Below are positions 7,335 to 14,742 of a stretch of 33,172 bases of DNA, piece by piece. Each line of letters opens with the position of its first letter. Positions within the stretch are counted from its first letter, which is position 1. The notes beneath the pieces were generated by a model. That model did not search any database and was not told where the DNA came from. It saw nothing but the letters and a program-made list of their open reading frames with translations. A program made the translations under genes and the position numbers. The DNA is from Pleurocapsa sp. MO_226.B13 (GTDB lineage: Bacteria > Cyanobacteriota > Cyanobacteriia > Cyanobacteriales > Xenococcaceae), in contig JASJEI010000359.1 of the NCBI GenBank assembly GCA_030064795.1, positions 1 to 33,172 of the forward strand. Reading direction: 5' to 3'.

Positions 7335-7808
7335 TTAGTTTCTGGTAAGCCATTTTTGAGCATTGAGACGCTGTATGGTGTACATAACCAACAACTCTAA
7401 GTTAACCCTTCTTTCGTCAATCATAAAAGACTCGATCGTACTGGGATTATTGCCATAGGTAGAACTAGAAAAAGCTTTTTGACCCTTGATATCTTCATCA
7501 GGAAAATAAATATTAAAGGAGCGATCGCCATTATCCCATTTACCTACTACTTGCCAACAGGGTTGGTTAGAGTTTGCACCCTTAATAGGTACGCCTTGTT
7601 GGACAAAGGTTAAATCTACATCCCCAATACCTTCTTTCGCCATTGCTTCTTTGAGTGCAGGAAGATAATGCTCTTGAATAAATTCGCTAAATGGCTTGTC
7701 CTCTAGCTTGGGTGGTTTTGCTTTCTTAGCTTTTGCAGCAGGTTTAGCAGCGGGTTTCTTTTCTGCTGAGGGTTTTGCCTGTTCTTGATTATTTTTTTCC
7801 TCTGCCAT
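7335..7808 (-). CDS. DUF2996 family protein
   Basis: The first 40 residues are a low-complexity Lys/Ala/Pro segment (PSAEKKPAAKPAAKAKKAKP). A globular domain follows with FSEFIQEHYLPALKEAM, the strand DVDLTFVQQGVP, CWQVVGKWDNGDRSFNIYF and a C-terminal helix ERRVNLELLVMYTIQRLNA. This order matches DUF2996, a family found in cyanobacteria and plants without a defined biochemical role. No membrane segment is visible. It is transcribed alone, ending at the terminator at 7268-7295. Confidence 0.82.
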   Translation of the reverse strand: MAEEKNNQEQAKPSAEKKPAAKPAAKAKKAKPPKLEDKPFSEFIQEHYLPALKEAMAKEGIGDVDLTFVQQGVPIKGANSNQPCWQVVGKWDNGDRSFNIYFPDEDIKGQKAFSSSTYGNNPSTIESFMIDERRVNLELLVMYTIQRLNAQKWLTRN

Positions 7809-8042
7809 TTTTTACTAGATTTATGCCTTTAGCTAGGGTTTTAATTGCCTGTCATTTTATCACGCTCGCCCAAAAGCGATCGGATTACAATAGTAACTAA
7901 TATAAAGATGCCTGGGAGATCAAACTTTTATCACGGGGTTACAGCAATTTTCGCGCTCGAGCGACCACATCTTAGTCCTTAGAAGTAAAAAACTTTATTT
8001 AGTTCATTATTCCTAATTCATAATTCTGACTTCGTTTGGCTT
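7809..8042. other. Divergent intergenic region
   Basis: This is the upstream region for both the DUF2996 gene (minus) and the RNA ligase gene (plus). It contains a CTAATTCATAATTCTGA-type stretch near 8011-8028 that resembles the heptamer repeats elsewhere. No clear promoter was identified. Confidence 0.3.
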
Positions 8043-8687
8043 ATGGTTGCTCGACGTTATAAATATCCTCGAACACCTCATTTAAGTTTTTCGCCTGGGA
8101 TGGGGGGAGATGACCTCAAACTAGATAGTAATCAAATGTTTCAGGGTAAGCAGGTTGTCGTAACCGAAAAAATGGACGGTGAAAATACAACCCTATATTC
8201 CGATTATCTTCACGCTCGTTCTATTGATAGTCGGCATCATGTTTCTAGAGCTTGGGTCAAAAATTTACAGGCTTCCATTGCTCATAATATTCCTCCAGGA
8301 TGGCGCGTATGTGGCGAAAACCTTTTTGCCCGACATTCTATTGCTTATCACAATTTGAAAAGTTATTTTTATGTATTTTCGATTTGGAATGAAGCAAATT
8401 ACTGTTTGAATTGGTCAGAAACTCAAGAATGGGTAGAAATTTTAGAGTTAGAGTTAGTACCCGTATTGTATCGAGGAATTTGGGATGAAAATAAAATTGC
8501 TGCCATAGGAAAAACCCTCGACCTCAATCTCTGTGAAGGTTATGTTGTCAGGAATGCCGAGCAGTTTGCTTTTAATGATTTTTCAGACAACATAGCCAAA
8601 TGGGTAAGAAGAAATCACGTCCAAACCGACGAACATTGGCTGAATCAAGCAATTGTACCCAATGGTTTACAAAAAATAAAAAAATAG
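8043..8687 (+). CDS. ATP-dependent RNA ligase family protein
   Basis: This protein belongs to the covalent nucleotidyltransferase superfamily (RNA_ligase type). Motif I is EKMDGEN with the adenylated Lys at about residue 43. Motif III is probably CGENLFARHS, motif IV is CEGYVVR and motif V is AKWVRRNHV. At 214 residues it is a minimal catalytic core without a separate oligonucleotide-binding domain. Such ligases reseal broken RNA after the ends are healed by a 5' kinase and 3' phosphatase. The next functionally related gene (9792) encodes an HD domain plus a kinase domain, fitting an end-healing and sealing pair. An ArsR-SRPBCC cassette lies between them. The ligase itself looks intact. Confidence 0.85.
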   Translation: MVARRYKYPRTPHLSFSPGMGGDDLKLDSNQMFQGKQVVVTEKMDGENTTLYSDYLHARSIDSRHHVSRAWVKNLQASIAHNIPPGWRVCGENLFARHSIAYHNLKSYFYVFSIWNEANYCLNWSETQEWVEILELELVPVLYRGIWDENKIAAIGKTLDLNLCEGYVVRNAEQFAFNDFSDNIAKWVRRNHVQTDEHWLNQAIVPNGLQKIKK

Positions 8688-8748
8688 ACGGTTCGAGCGA
8701 CGTTATGTCAACTTTAAAGTTTCTTTCTAGATCGGATGCTTAAAATAT

Positions 8749-8795
8749 TTGACACAGTATTTATGATGGCTTATCATTCAACCATATGGTTGAAT
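8749..8795 (+). promoter_or_regulatory. Promoter and palindromic operator of the arsR-type gene
   Basis: TTGACA (8749-8754), a 17-nt spacer and TATCAT (8772-8777) form a near-consensus promoter. It overlaps a perfect 20-bp palindrome, ATTCAACCATATGGTTGAAT (8776-8795), whose centre contains the ATG start codon at 8786. Transcription would begin about 7 nt after the -10, at or within a couple of bases of the ATG, predicting a leaderless or nearly leaderless message. A regulator bound to the palindrome would cover the -10, the transcription start and the first codons. Confidence 0.75.
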
Positions 8796-9109
8796 CAAAT
8801 ATAACTCTCGATCTGATTTTTGGTGCTCTCGCCGATGCGACACGACGAGACATTCTTAAGCGTGTATCGAGAGAAGAACAGACTATAAGTGAATTAGCAG
8901 AACCCTATGATATGTCTTTTGCAGCGATCGCAAAGCACGTGTCGGTACTTGAGAAAGCAAGGCTAGTCATTAAATCTCAAAAAGGCAAGCAGAAAATTGT
9001 TCGTATTTCACCAGAAACTGTCAAAGTAGCAGCAGCACATCTCAGTGAGTATGAGAAATTATGGGGGGCCCGCTTTGATGCTTTAGAAAAAATGCTAGAA
9101 GACCAGTAA
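8786..9109 (+). CDS. ArsR-family winged-helix transcriptional regulator
   Basis: This 107-residue protein has the ArsR winged-helix fold: LIFGALADATRRDILKRV, TISELAEPYDMSFAAIAKHV as the helix-turn-helix, and a wing region ARLVIKSQKGKQKIVRI. It lacks the CxC metal-binding motif of the arsenic and cadmium sensors and ends in a helix (YEKLWGARFDALEKMLEDQ). This is the subtype usually paired with an SRPBCC/AHSA1-domain gene, as here. It probably represses its own operon by binding the palindrome over its start codon. The SRPBCC gene follows after 20 nt with a strong ribosome site, so the two form an operon. Confidence 0.93.
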   Translation: MVESNITLDLIFGALADATRRDILKRVSREEQTISELAEPYDMSFAAIAKHVSVLEKARLVIKSQKGKQKIVRISPETVKVAAAHLSEYEKLWGARFDALEKMLEDQ

Positions 9110-9129
9110 CAAGTCAGGAGAATAAATGT

Positions 9130-9609
9130 ATGGCAAATTTGAAAGTAACAATCCCTGATCATTCACAGAATATTTTGGGTACTGTCACAATCAATGCCCC
9201 ATTAGAAAAGGTATTCGAGGCATATACCAAAGAAGAACTTTTTGCCAAATGGTGGTGTCGTGGTAATCCGATGAAAATATATCACTTTGAATGTAAAGAT
9301 GGTGGAAGCTGGCATATTGCCGAGCAATCAGAAGACGGTAAAGAGTATGAGTTTACTGGCTGTTTTCACGAAATAGCTAAAAATAGACGGATCGTGCAGA
9401 CATTTGAATTTTTAGGGATGCAAGAACGCGGACACGTTATGCTGGAAAAAGCCGAGTTTGTAGCGATTAACGCACATACGACTGAAATTAGTACACAAAG
9501 CACCGCGATGAGTCAAGAAGATCGTGACAACATGGTTGCAAGTGGAATGGAAAGTGGCTGGAGACAGTCAGTTCAAGCTCTAGGTAAGCTGTTAAAATCA
9601 GACAACTAA
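9130..9609 (+). CDS. SRPBCC / AHSA1-domain protein
   Basis: This 159-residue protein has an SRPBCC (START-like) ligand-binding fold of the AHSA1 group. Typical stretches are VTINAPLEKVFEAYTKEEL, AKWWCRGNP, DGGSWHIA, FTGCFHEI and the C-terminal helix GMESGWRQSVQALGKLL. The ligand is unknown; such domains bind small hydrophobic molecules or act with partner proteins. A ribosome site (CAGGAG) lies about 10 nt upstream. It is the second gene of the ArsR operon, a cassette widespread in bacteria and mobile by appearance, here inserted between two RNA-repair genes. Confidence 0.9.
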   Translation: MANLKVTIPDHSQNILGTVTINAPLEKVFEAYTKEELFAKWWCRGNPMKIYHFECKDGGSWHIAEQSEDGKEYEFTGCFHEIAKNRRIVQTFEFLGMQERGHVMLEKAEFVAINAHTTEISTQSTAMSQEDRDNMVASGMESGWRQSVQALGKLLKSDN

Positions 9610-9674
9610 CTAAACTTTAACTAAATGTCGCAATTCTTCCCTAATCTTCTAATTTGGTTGGTAGTAATACCTGC

Positions 9675-9711
9675 TAGGGGAAGTCAGATCGCTGAACCAA
9701 GAATTCCCCTA
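9675..9711. repeat. Inverted repeat upstream of the HD-kinase gene
   Basis: TAGGGGAA (9675-9682) and TTCCCCTA (9704-9711) form an 8-bp stem with a 21-nt loop. It is followed by AAAAA on the plus strand, so it is not a normal plus-strand terminator. It lies in the 180-nt gap between the SRPBCC gene and the HD-kinase gene. Confidence 0.45.
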
Positions 9712-9791
9712 AAAAGCACGAAGCGAATGAAGCGAATTGGGGGGAGTGTCAAAAGGGAACTTTGCTGTATAGTTGGTTTGGAGCTTAGAAA

Positions 9792-10986
9792 ATGCTGCGA
9801 GAACGAGACTTTTGCCAACAAATATTACAGGGAGCAACTCCCAATATAGACGAATGTGTTTCCGCTTTAGGCGATCGCCTTCCCCGATTACAAGAGTATA
9901 AATCTACACCTCAAGATCGAGAATGGCACGCAGAAGGAAATGTGCATATTCATACAGGAATGGTTCTGGAAGAAACCTATAAAATCTTAGAGCGAGAGGC
10001 TACTCATTTGAACCCAGAGCAACGTCTCAGTTTGATTTTGGGCGCGCTGCTTCACGATATTGCCAAGCCTATAACCACTAAAGAGCAAGATATCCAAGGT
10101 AAAATACGTACCGTAGCTCCCCGTCACGCTAGTATTGGTCGTTCTTATCTTGCCCCCAAGTTAATCGGTTTAGGACTAGACTACGCCGTAGTAGAAGCAA
10201 CTCTGGGCTTAGTGGGTTATCATCACGAGCCAAAAAAACTAGTTATTAAAAATCAAACGCCAGGAGACTATAAACGAGTCGCACGCTTGGCAAATCCCGA
10301 ATTGCTTTACTGGCTGGAATTAGCGGATATTAGAGGTAGAGAATGTAGCGATCGCCAGCAACAGCTAGATTATATTGAGATGTATGGCTTGTTTGCTCGT
10401 GAATATCAAGCCTGGGAACGTTATGGTCGAGAATATCAAAGTTGGCGTAGTTATTTTGAACGAGAACTGGCTGACTGGGATCGAGAGACTCGCGATTTGG
10501 TTTTTGGTAATGCGATTAAAAATTACGAAGCAGGCAAGATCTTGTTTCCCGAAGAAGAATTAGCTCGTTCTTATAATTACCGCGATTCTTTTCCTCAAAT
10601 TGTTCTAACCTGCGGTATTAGTGGCGCGGGCAAATCTACCTGGATCGAGCAAAATCGTCGCTATTGCCAAAGAACAATTAAAAGCTCATCTTCGCGCTCA
10701 GCGTCGAGTTGTATGGGATGCTACTAACTTAAGACGCGATTTTCGTCAGCAAATTACCAGCCTCGGCTACAATTATGGAGCATTGATTACCCTGGTAATT
10801 TTTCACTGTCGAGAAGATTTGTATTGGGAACGCAACCAGCAACGTCGTTATAGTATTCCCGAACCAGTATTAGCCAGACAGCTAGAAATTATGGAATTTC
10901 CCGAACTAGATGAGGCTCATCGAGTCATCATTGTCGATGAAGGGGGACAAACTCTGGCAAAATACGGATTAACTCAAAAAAACTAA
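9792..10986 (+). pseudogene. HD phosphohydrolase plus polynucleotide-kinase protein, broken by an internal deletion
   Basis: The first frame (9792 to about 10650) encodes an HD-type phosphohydrolase with HIHTGMVLEE, the HD pair in LLHDIAKP, RHASIGRSY and GYHHEPK. It then enters a P-loop kinase domain (TCGISGAGKSTWIEQ). Right after the P-loop the frame is lost, and the kinase continues in the +1 frame from about 10654 (KIVAIAKEQLKAHLR, VVWDATNLRRDFRQQI, WERNQQRRYS) to the stop at 10986. Compared with P-loop polynucleotide kinases, about 25-30 residues are missing between GKST and the DATN motif. That segment normally holds the Asp and Arg that act on the 5'-OH acceptor. This looks like a real deletion rather than a one-base error, and the kinase is probably dead. 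The HD domain could still be made as a truncated protein. Confidence 0.82.
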
Positions 10987-11037
10987 TCATTCATTAGCTT
11001 GGTCGGTAATTTTCTTTGAGATATAAGTCGTACAAAG

Positions 11038-11068
11038 AAAAAAAAATCCTGACACGGGGACAGGATTT
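11038..11068 (-). terminator. Intrinsic terminator facing the minus strand
   Basis: An 8-bp stem (AAATCCTG at 11044-11051, CAGGATTT at 11061-11068) with a 9-nt loop is followed on the minus strand by a run of T (complement of 11038-11046). It would end minus-strand transcripts coming from the gene fragment at 11165 or the gene at 11326. Confidence 0.75.
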
Positions 11069-11164
11069 ATCGGGTGTGCAAAAATTTTTGAGGAACGAAT
11101 TATTTCATCCTTAACCTGAACTACGTCGGCAGTTAAAAAAATATGCAGTTCATTCTCAATTTAG

Positions 11165-11300
11165 CTAAAGTACTCTATTTCGATTATCGAGAGTATCTTC
11201 AACTAATACTCCTTCATCCCAGGCAAGATCTCGAACTACAGTAGTTTCTACACCTGCAATATTCTTGATGTCGTAGAAGGTGCGATCGCGCCCCGCGCTC
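11165..11300 (-). pseudogene. C-terminal gene fragment of unknown family
   Basis: On the minus strand a frame, open after an upstream TAG, reads RTFYDIKNIAGVETTVVRD and, three residues on, DEGVLVEDTLDNRN before a TAG at 11165-11167. The pattern (intact I-GV-TTVVRD, then G-LVEDT-D) resembles a family of bacterial hypothetical proteins that normally continue with D-WYAQD-G-VWYFGE. Here both the N-terminal part and that continuation are missing. No start codon is apparent. It is most likely a remnant lying between the gene at 11326 and the terminator at 11038. Confidence 0.45.
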
Positions 11301-11325
11301 TAAATTCTTCCGTCATCAATGTATA

Positions 11326-12939
11326 TCAGCGATCGCTAGCTGGACAATCATCGACTAAACTTAAATAGGACTTGGTTTCTTCACCCCAAGTTGCAGAATT
11401 ATACCAGTGTTCTATCCAGACTTTTGCTTCATTGATACTTTCAGAATCAGCAGGTATTTCACAGAGGTTTTTTACGGCTTCGATCGTTCTATTTTCTTTT
11501 CCTAGTTGTGGTGCAGCTAATATTCTTAATTTATTAAGTGCCGTTTCACAATTATCGGGAAAAACTTCGAGATTTTTGGGAAAAGACTGTAATAATTCTT
11601 GTTTGCTTTGTTCTAATTGAGAGATTAACTTTAAAGAAGATGCTGGATCGACTAAATTTAAATCTTTACAAAACTGCTTTAGTCTATTGGCTTCTGAGGT
11701 GAATTCAGATTTTTTCTGTTGGTTCGACTCAGATGAATAATAATTATTAATTGCCAGAATCAAAGGAACAATTAAGGTAATTCCTGCCAAAGTTAACAAA
11801 GAACCAAATTTAGTTATCGGTTCGGTCACTTTGGGATCTTCTACATTATTTACATTATTGTTATCGGTATCATTATCGGTTGTATTATCTGGGGAGATAT
11901 TATCCACTTGCTCTAGTTGCTCGCTTTGAAGGGAAGGGGCAATAAGATCTGGAGATTTTAATTGCTCTGTCTTAGCAGATAGATCTGGTTCGTTCGACTG
12001 AGAAAAGTTTTCAACGTCGAGCAAAATCTTTTGAAAAGGGTCAATTTTTGACTTAATTTTTTTTAATTCTTGAACTATCCAATCTGGGTTAAATATTTGC
12101 TGATAAATGATATTAGTAACTTGAATTTTATCTCGATCTAAAGCCACAAGCCCTAAAGTTAATAGTTCTTTTTGCTCTTTTGTCTGTTGATATTGCTTGC
12201 TAGTTAATAACAAGATTTCCTGATATTCCAGTAGTAGTGAAGCTGGATTGCATTTTTGATTGTTTAGTAAATTTTCTTTAAGCGATCTAATATAAGCTCC
12301 TAGCTTAGTAATCTGCCAATTTCTAATTAATGATCCCTCGATCGATCTATCGACAGCACTAACTTCAAATCCCGCGGGAATATTTAAATCGGAGTCGGCA
12401 AAAAGATGACAAATATTTTTACTTAAGGTAGGATTGCCTCCCGTCCAAGCCAAAATTCGGCTTAAAATTAGAGATGTCTCGGCATACTTACGGTCTAAAT
12501 TTAGTGTTTCTCGAGTATATTCTTCTAAAGCGATCAAAGACATTAATTGTGGCGGTCTTAGAAACAAAGCATCTAAAAAAAAGTCGAGAGTATCTGGTTT
12601 CAACCAGCCTTTGCTTACAGCCAAATCGCCAAACTTTATGTTGCTAATTTTTTGTTCTTCCAAGATATCTTGAATTTGCTGCTCGGTTAACAAGAATGCT
12701 TGTTGAAGGTAATAACCAAGAGGAAACTTTTTTCCTTGCTCCTTAATTTCATCCCATCTCTCGACAAAAAAGTCAACAGTCTGGCTTTTAATTATTTCTT
12801 GTAAGACAAAAACTTCTCCCAACTTCATTGGGTCGTGTTCGGATTGAATTTGCAAAGCTTTCTCCAGTTGCTCCTGAGAAATTAATCCAGCATCTTGTAA
12901 TAATCTTCCAATAGGTATACTATTTTTATTCATTTTCAT
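11326..12939 (-). CDS. MshEN-like double module fused to an orphan AAA-associated winged-helix region and a membrane anchor
   Basis: The N-terminal 130 residues hold four half-repeats: IGRLLQDAGLISQEQLEKAL, KLGEVFVLQEIIKSQTVDFF, PLGYYLQQAFLLTEQQIQDI and KFGDLAVSKGWLKPDTLDFF. They resemble the 24-residue motifs of MshEN domains, some of which bind cyclic di-GMP. Residues about 155-295 (ILAWTGGNPTLSKNICHLF, then SLIRNWQ, LGLVALDRDKIQVTN and IYQQIFNPDWIVQEL) match the C-terminal winged-helix part of cyanobacterial AAA-like (AAA_35) proteins, but no Walker motifs precede it. A low-complexity Asn/Asp linker follows, then a transmembrane segment (LLTLAGITLIVPLILAI) and a tail ending in VWIEHWYNSATWGEETKSYL. 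A related N-terminus occurs in the gene at 15625. Function unknown; a signalling role is inference. Confidence 0.8.
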   Translation of the reverse strand: MKMNKNSIPIGRLLQDAGLISQEQLEKALQIQSEHDPMKLGEVFVLQEIIKSQTVDFFVERWDEIKEQGKKFPLGYYLQQAFLLTEQQIQDILEEQKISNIKFGDLAVSKGWLKPDTLDFFLDALFLRPPQLMSLIALEEYTRETLNLDRKYAETSLILSRILAWTGGNPTLSKNICHLFADSDLNIPAGFEVSAVDRSIEGSLIRNWQITKLGAYIRSLKENLLNNQKCNPASLLLEYQEILLLTSKQYQQTKEQKELLTLGLVALDRDKIQVTNIIYQQIFNPDWIVQELKKIKSKIDPFQKILLDVENFSQSNEPDLSAKTEQLKSPDLIAPSLQSEQLEQVDNISPDNTTDNDTDNNNVNNVEDPKVTEPITKFGSLLTLAGITLIVPLILAINNYYSSESNQQKKSEFTSEANRLKQFCKDLNLVDPASSLKLISQLEQSKQELLQSFPKNLEVFPDNCETALNKLRILAAPQLGKENRTIEAVKNLCEIPADSESINEAKVWIEHWYNSATWGEETKSYLSLVDDCPASDR

Positions 12940-12989
12940 AGTTTTATCTACTTAAATATATTTTATTGAATAATTAGCTAGTTCATTGC

Positions 12990-13601
12990 TCACTTAATAG
13001 CAAGTCCCCGATACATATATCCTATTACTTTGGGAAGTTTGGGAGCGTAAAACTGTTCGATAGTTACATTTAGAAATTTTTGCTCGACTAAACATTTCAG
13101 ATTACGATTGAGATGACAACCGTCGGTAATTATTTTCTGAATAGGAGTTAGGCGATTTTGCCAGACTTGAATCTGAGGATCTTTACTCAAGCCATGCTCG
13201 ATAAAGAAAAACTTTCCCCCTGGTTTTAATAAACGATAAATTTCAGCGATCGCCTTATCTACTAGCGGTATGCTACATAGCGTCCAAGTACATACTACCG
13301 AATCGAAGCTAGCATCTGCCATAGGTAAATTTTCGCCATTCAATACCTGGTAGTCAACGGTAATTTGGGAAGCAGCAATACGCGATCTGGCCAGTTTTTC
13401 CATTCCAGGGTTAGAATCGACAGTAGTAATTTTTTCAACCCAGTCTGGATAGTAAGGCAAATTCAAACCAGTGCCAAATCCAATCTCTAAAATCTCTCCT
13501 GAAACATCTTTGAGAAGCTGCTGGCGATACTGACTGAGAGTAGAATCAGACATAGCCAGATCGATACAGTAAGGAATCACAAAATTAGAATAAAAACCCA
13601 T
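12990..13601 (-). CDS. METTL7-like SAM-dependent methyltransferase
   Basis: This is a class I methyltransferase of 203 residues. Motif I is ILEIGFGTGLNLPYY, the acidic residue binding the SAM ribose is in VDSNPGMEKLA, and the motif IV region is FDSVVCTWTLCSI. The following stretch LLKPGGKFFFIEHG and the CTWTLCSI sequence resemble the METTL7 (thiol/TMT1) group of small-molecule methyltransferases. The substrate cannot be deduced. The N-terminal MGFYSNFVIPYCIDLAMS has the short hydrophobic character seen in membrane-associated members. It is upstream of the MshEN-like gene on the same strand, about 50 nt away, and divergent from lpxD. Confidence 0.87.
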   Translation of the reverse strand: MGFYSNFVIPYCIDLAMSDSTLSQYRQQLLKDVSGEILEIGFGTGLNLPYYPDWVEKITTVDSNPGMEKLARSRIAASQITVDYQVLNGENLPMADASFDSVVCTWTLCSIPLVDKAIAEIYRLLKPGGKFFFIEHGLSKDPQIQVWQNRLTPIQKIITDGCHLNRNLKCLVEQKFLNVTIEQFYAPKLPKVIGYMYRGLAIK

Positions 13602-13692
13602 ATTTTAAGCTTTTTGGTAAAACATCAATAGTTTTTCGTTTTTGACCTAGAATTAATTCTGCCTAAATTAACTTCTATATCCCTTAATCGTC

Positions 13693-14739
13693 ATGCAGTT
13701 TCAAGAAATTGTTACCAGGTTAGGTAAAGCAGCCAAAAACAATAGTCTTAATCGCGATCGGGATTTGAATCCTGAAATTACGGCAGTTGCTGCTATAGAT
13801 GAAGCCACTGCTGGCACTTTGAGTTATGTAGAAGGGGGGAAGTTCACCGCAATGGTTGCTACCACCAAAGCTGAGGCTCTAATTTTGCCGACTAATGAAA
13901 CCTTGCAGTCTCAGGCAACATCTAGAAATATAGCCTGGATAGCTACTCCCCAACCAAGATTACTTTTTGCCCAAGCGATCGACCTTTATTATCAACCTTT
14001 TCAACCCTCTCCAGCTATTCATCCCAGTGCGGTTATCGAACCCGATACCAGGATAGGAAAGGATGTCTATATTGGTGCCAATGTCGTCATTCAACGGGGA
14101 GTTACTCTTGGCGATCGCGTTACTATTCATCCTAATGTAGTCATTTATCCCGATGTAACTATTGCCAACGATACCGTCCTCCACGCCAACTGTACGATTC
14201 ACGAACGTAGCAAAATTGGTTCTGGATGTGTTATCCATAGTGGTGCGGTAATTGGTTCAGAAGGGTTTGGCTTTGTACCGACAGCAACTGGATGGTACAA
14301 AATGCAACAGTCTGGCTACACCGTCTTGGAAGATGGAGTCGAAATTGGCTGCAACAGTGCTGTAGACCGTCCAGCAGTAGGAGAAACCAGAATTGGCAGC
14401 AATACCAAATTAGACAATCTGGTACAAATCGGTCATGGCTGTAAAATTGGACGTAATTGCGCTATGGCTTCCCAGGTAGGGTTAGCTGGTGGGGTAGTAA
14501 TTGGTAATGGAGTCATGTTGGGGGGACAAGTTGGAGTCGCCAACCAGGTAGTAGTAGGCGATCGCGTTATTGCTACGGGACAAACAGGTATTACAGGTAA
14601 CGTACCCCCAGGAGAAATGGTTTCAGGAATGCCCCATATCCCCAGTAAACTTTATCGCCGACTATTTGTAATTTACAAAAGATTGCCCGAAATTTATAAA
14701 ATGTACAAGGAGTTAAAAAAGCGATCCGAAACAAATTGA
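13693..14739 (+). CDS. lpxD: UDP-3-O-acylglucosamine N-acyltransferase
   Basis: LpxD transfers a 3-hydroxyacyl chain to the 2-amino group of UDP-3-O-acylglucosamine in lipid A synthesis. The protein has the N-terminal uridine-binding domain, a proline-rich link (QPFQPSPAIHPSAVIEP), then a long left-handed beta-helix of hexapeptide repeats (IGKDVYIGANVVIQRGV and onward). The active-site region is VIGSEGFGFVP, with the catalytic His in NLVQIGHGCKIG. The C-terminal helices begin VSGMPHIPSKLYRRL. The length of 348 residues is normal. Cyanobacteria often keep LpxD homologues although their lipid A is atypical. The gene is convergent with the next gene, with a gap of 3 nt. Confidence 0.94.
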   Translation: MQFQEIVTRLGKAAKNNSLNRDRDLNPEITAVAAIDEATAGTLSYVEGGKFTAMVATTKAEALILPTNETLQSQATSRNIAWIATPQPRLLFAQAIDLYYQPFQPSPAIHPSAVIEPDTRIGKDVYIGANVVIQRGVTLGDRVTIHPNVVIYPDVTIANDTVLHANCTIHERSKIGSGCVIHSGAVIGSEGFGFVPTATGWYKMQQSGYTVLEDGVEIGCNSAVDRPAVGETRIGSNTKLDNLVQIGHGCKIGRNCAMASQVGLAGGVVIGNGVMLGGQVGVANQVVVGDRVIATGQTGITGNVPPGEMVSGMPHIPSKLYRRLFVIYKRLPEIYKMYKELKKRSETN

Positions 14740-14742
14740 GCC

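Noticed and set aside
9625..9849. A 74-codon plus-strand frame before the HD-kinase gene.
   Set aside because: It spans an inverted repeat and overlaps the true start of the HD domain in another frame; its product is not protein-like.
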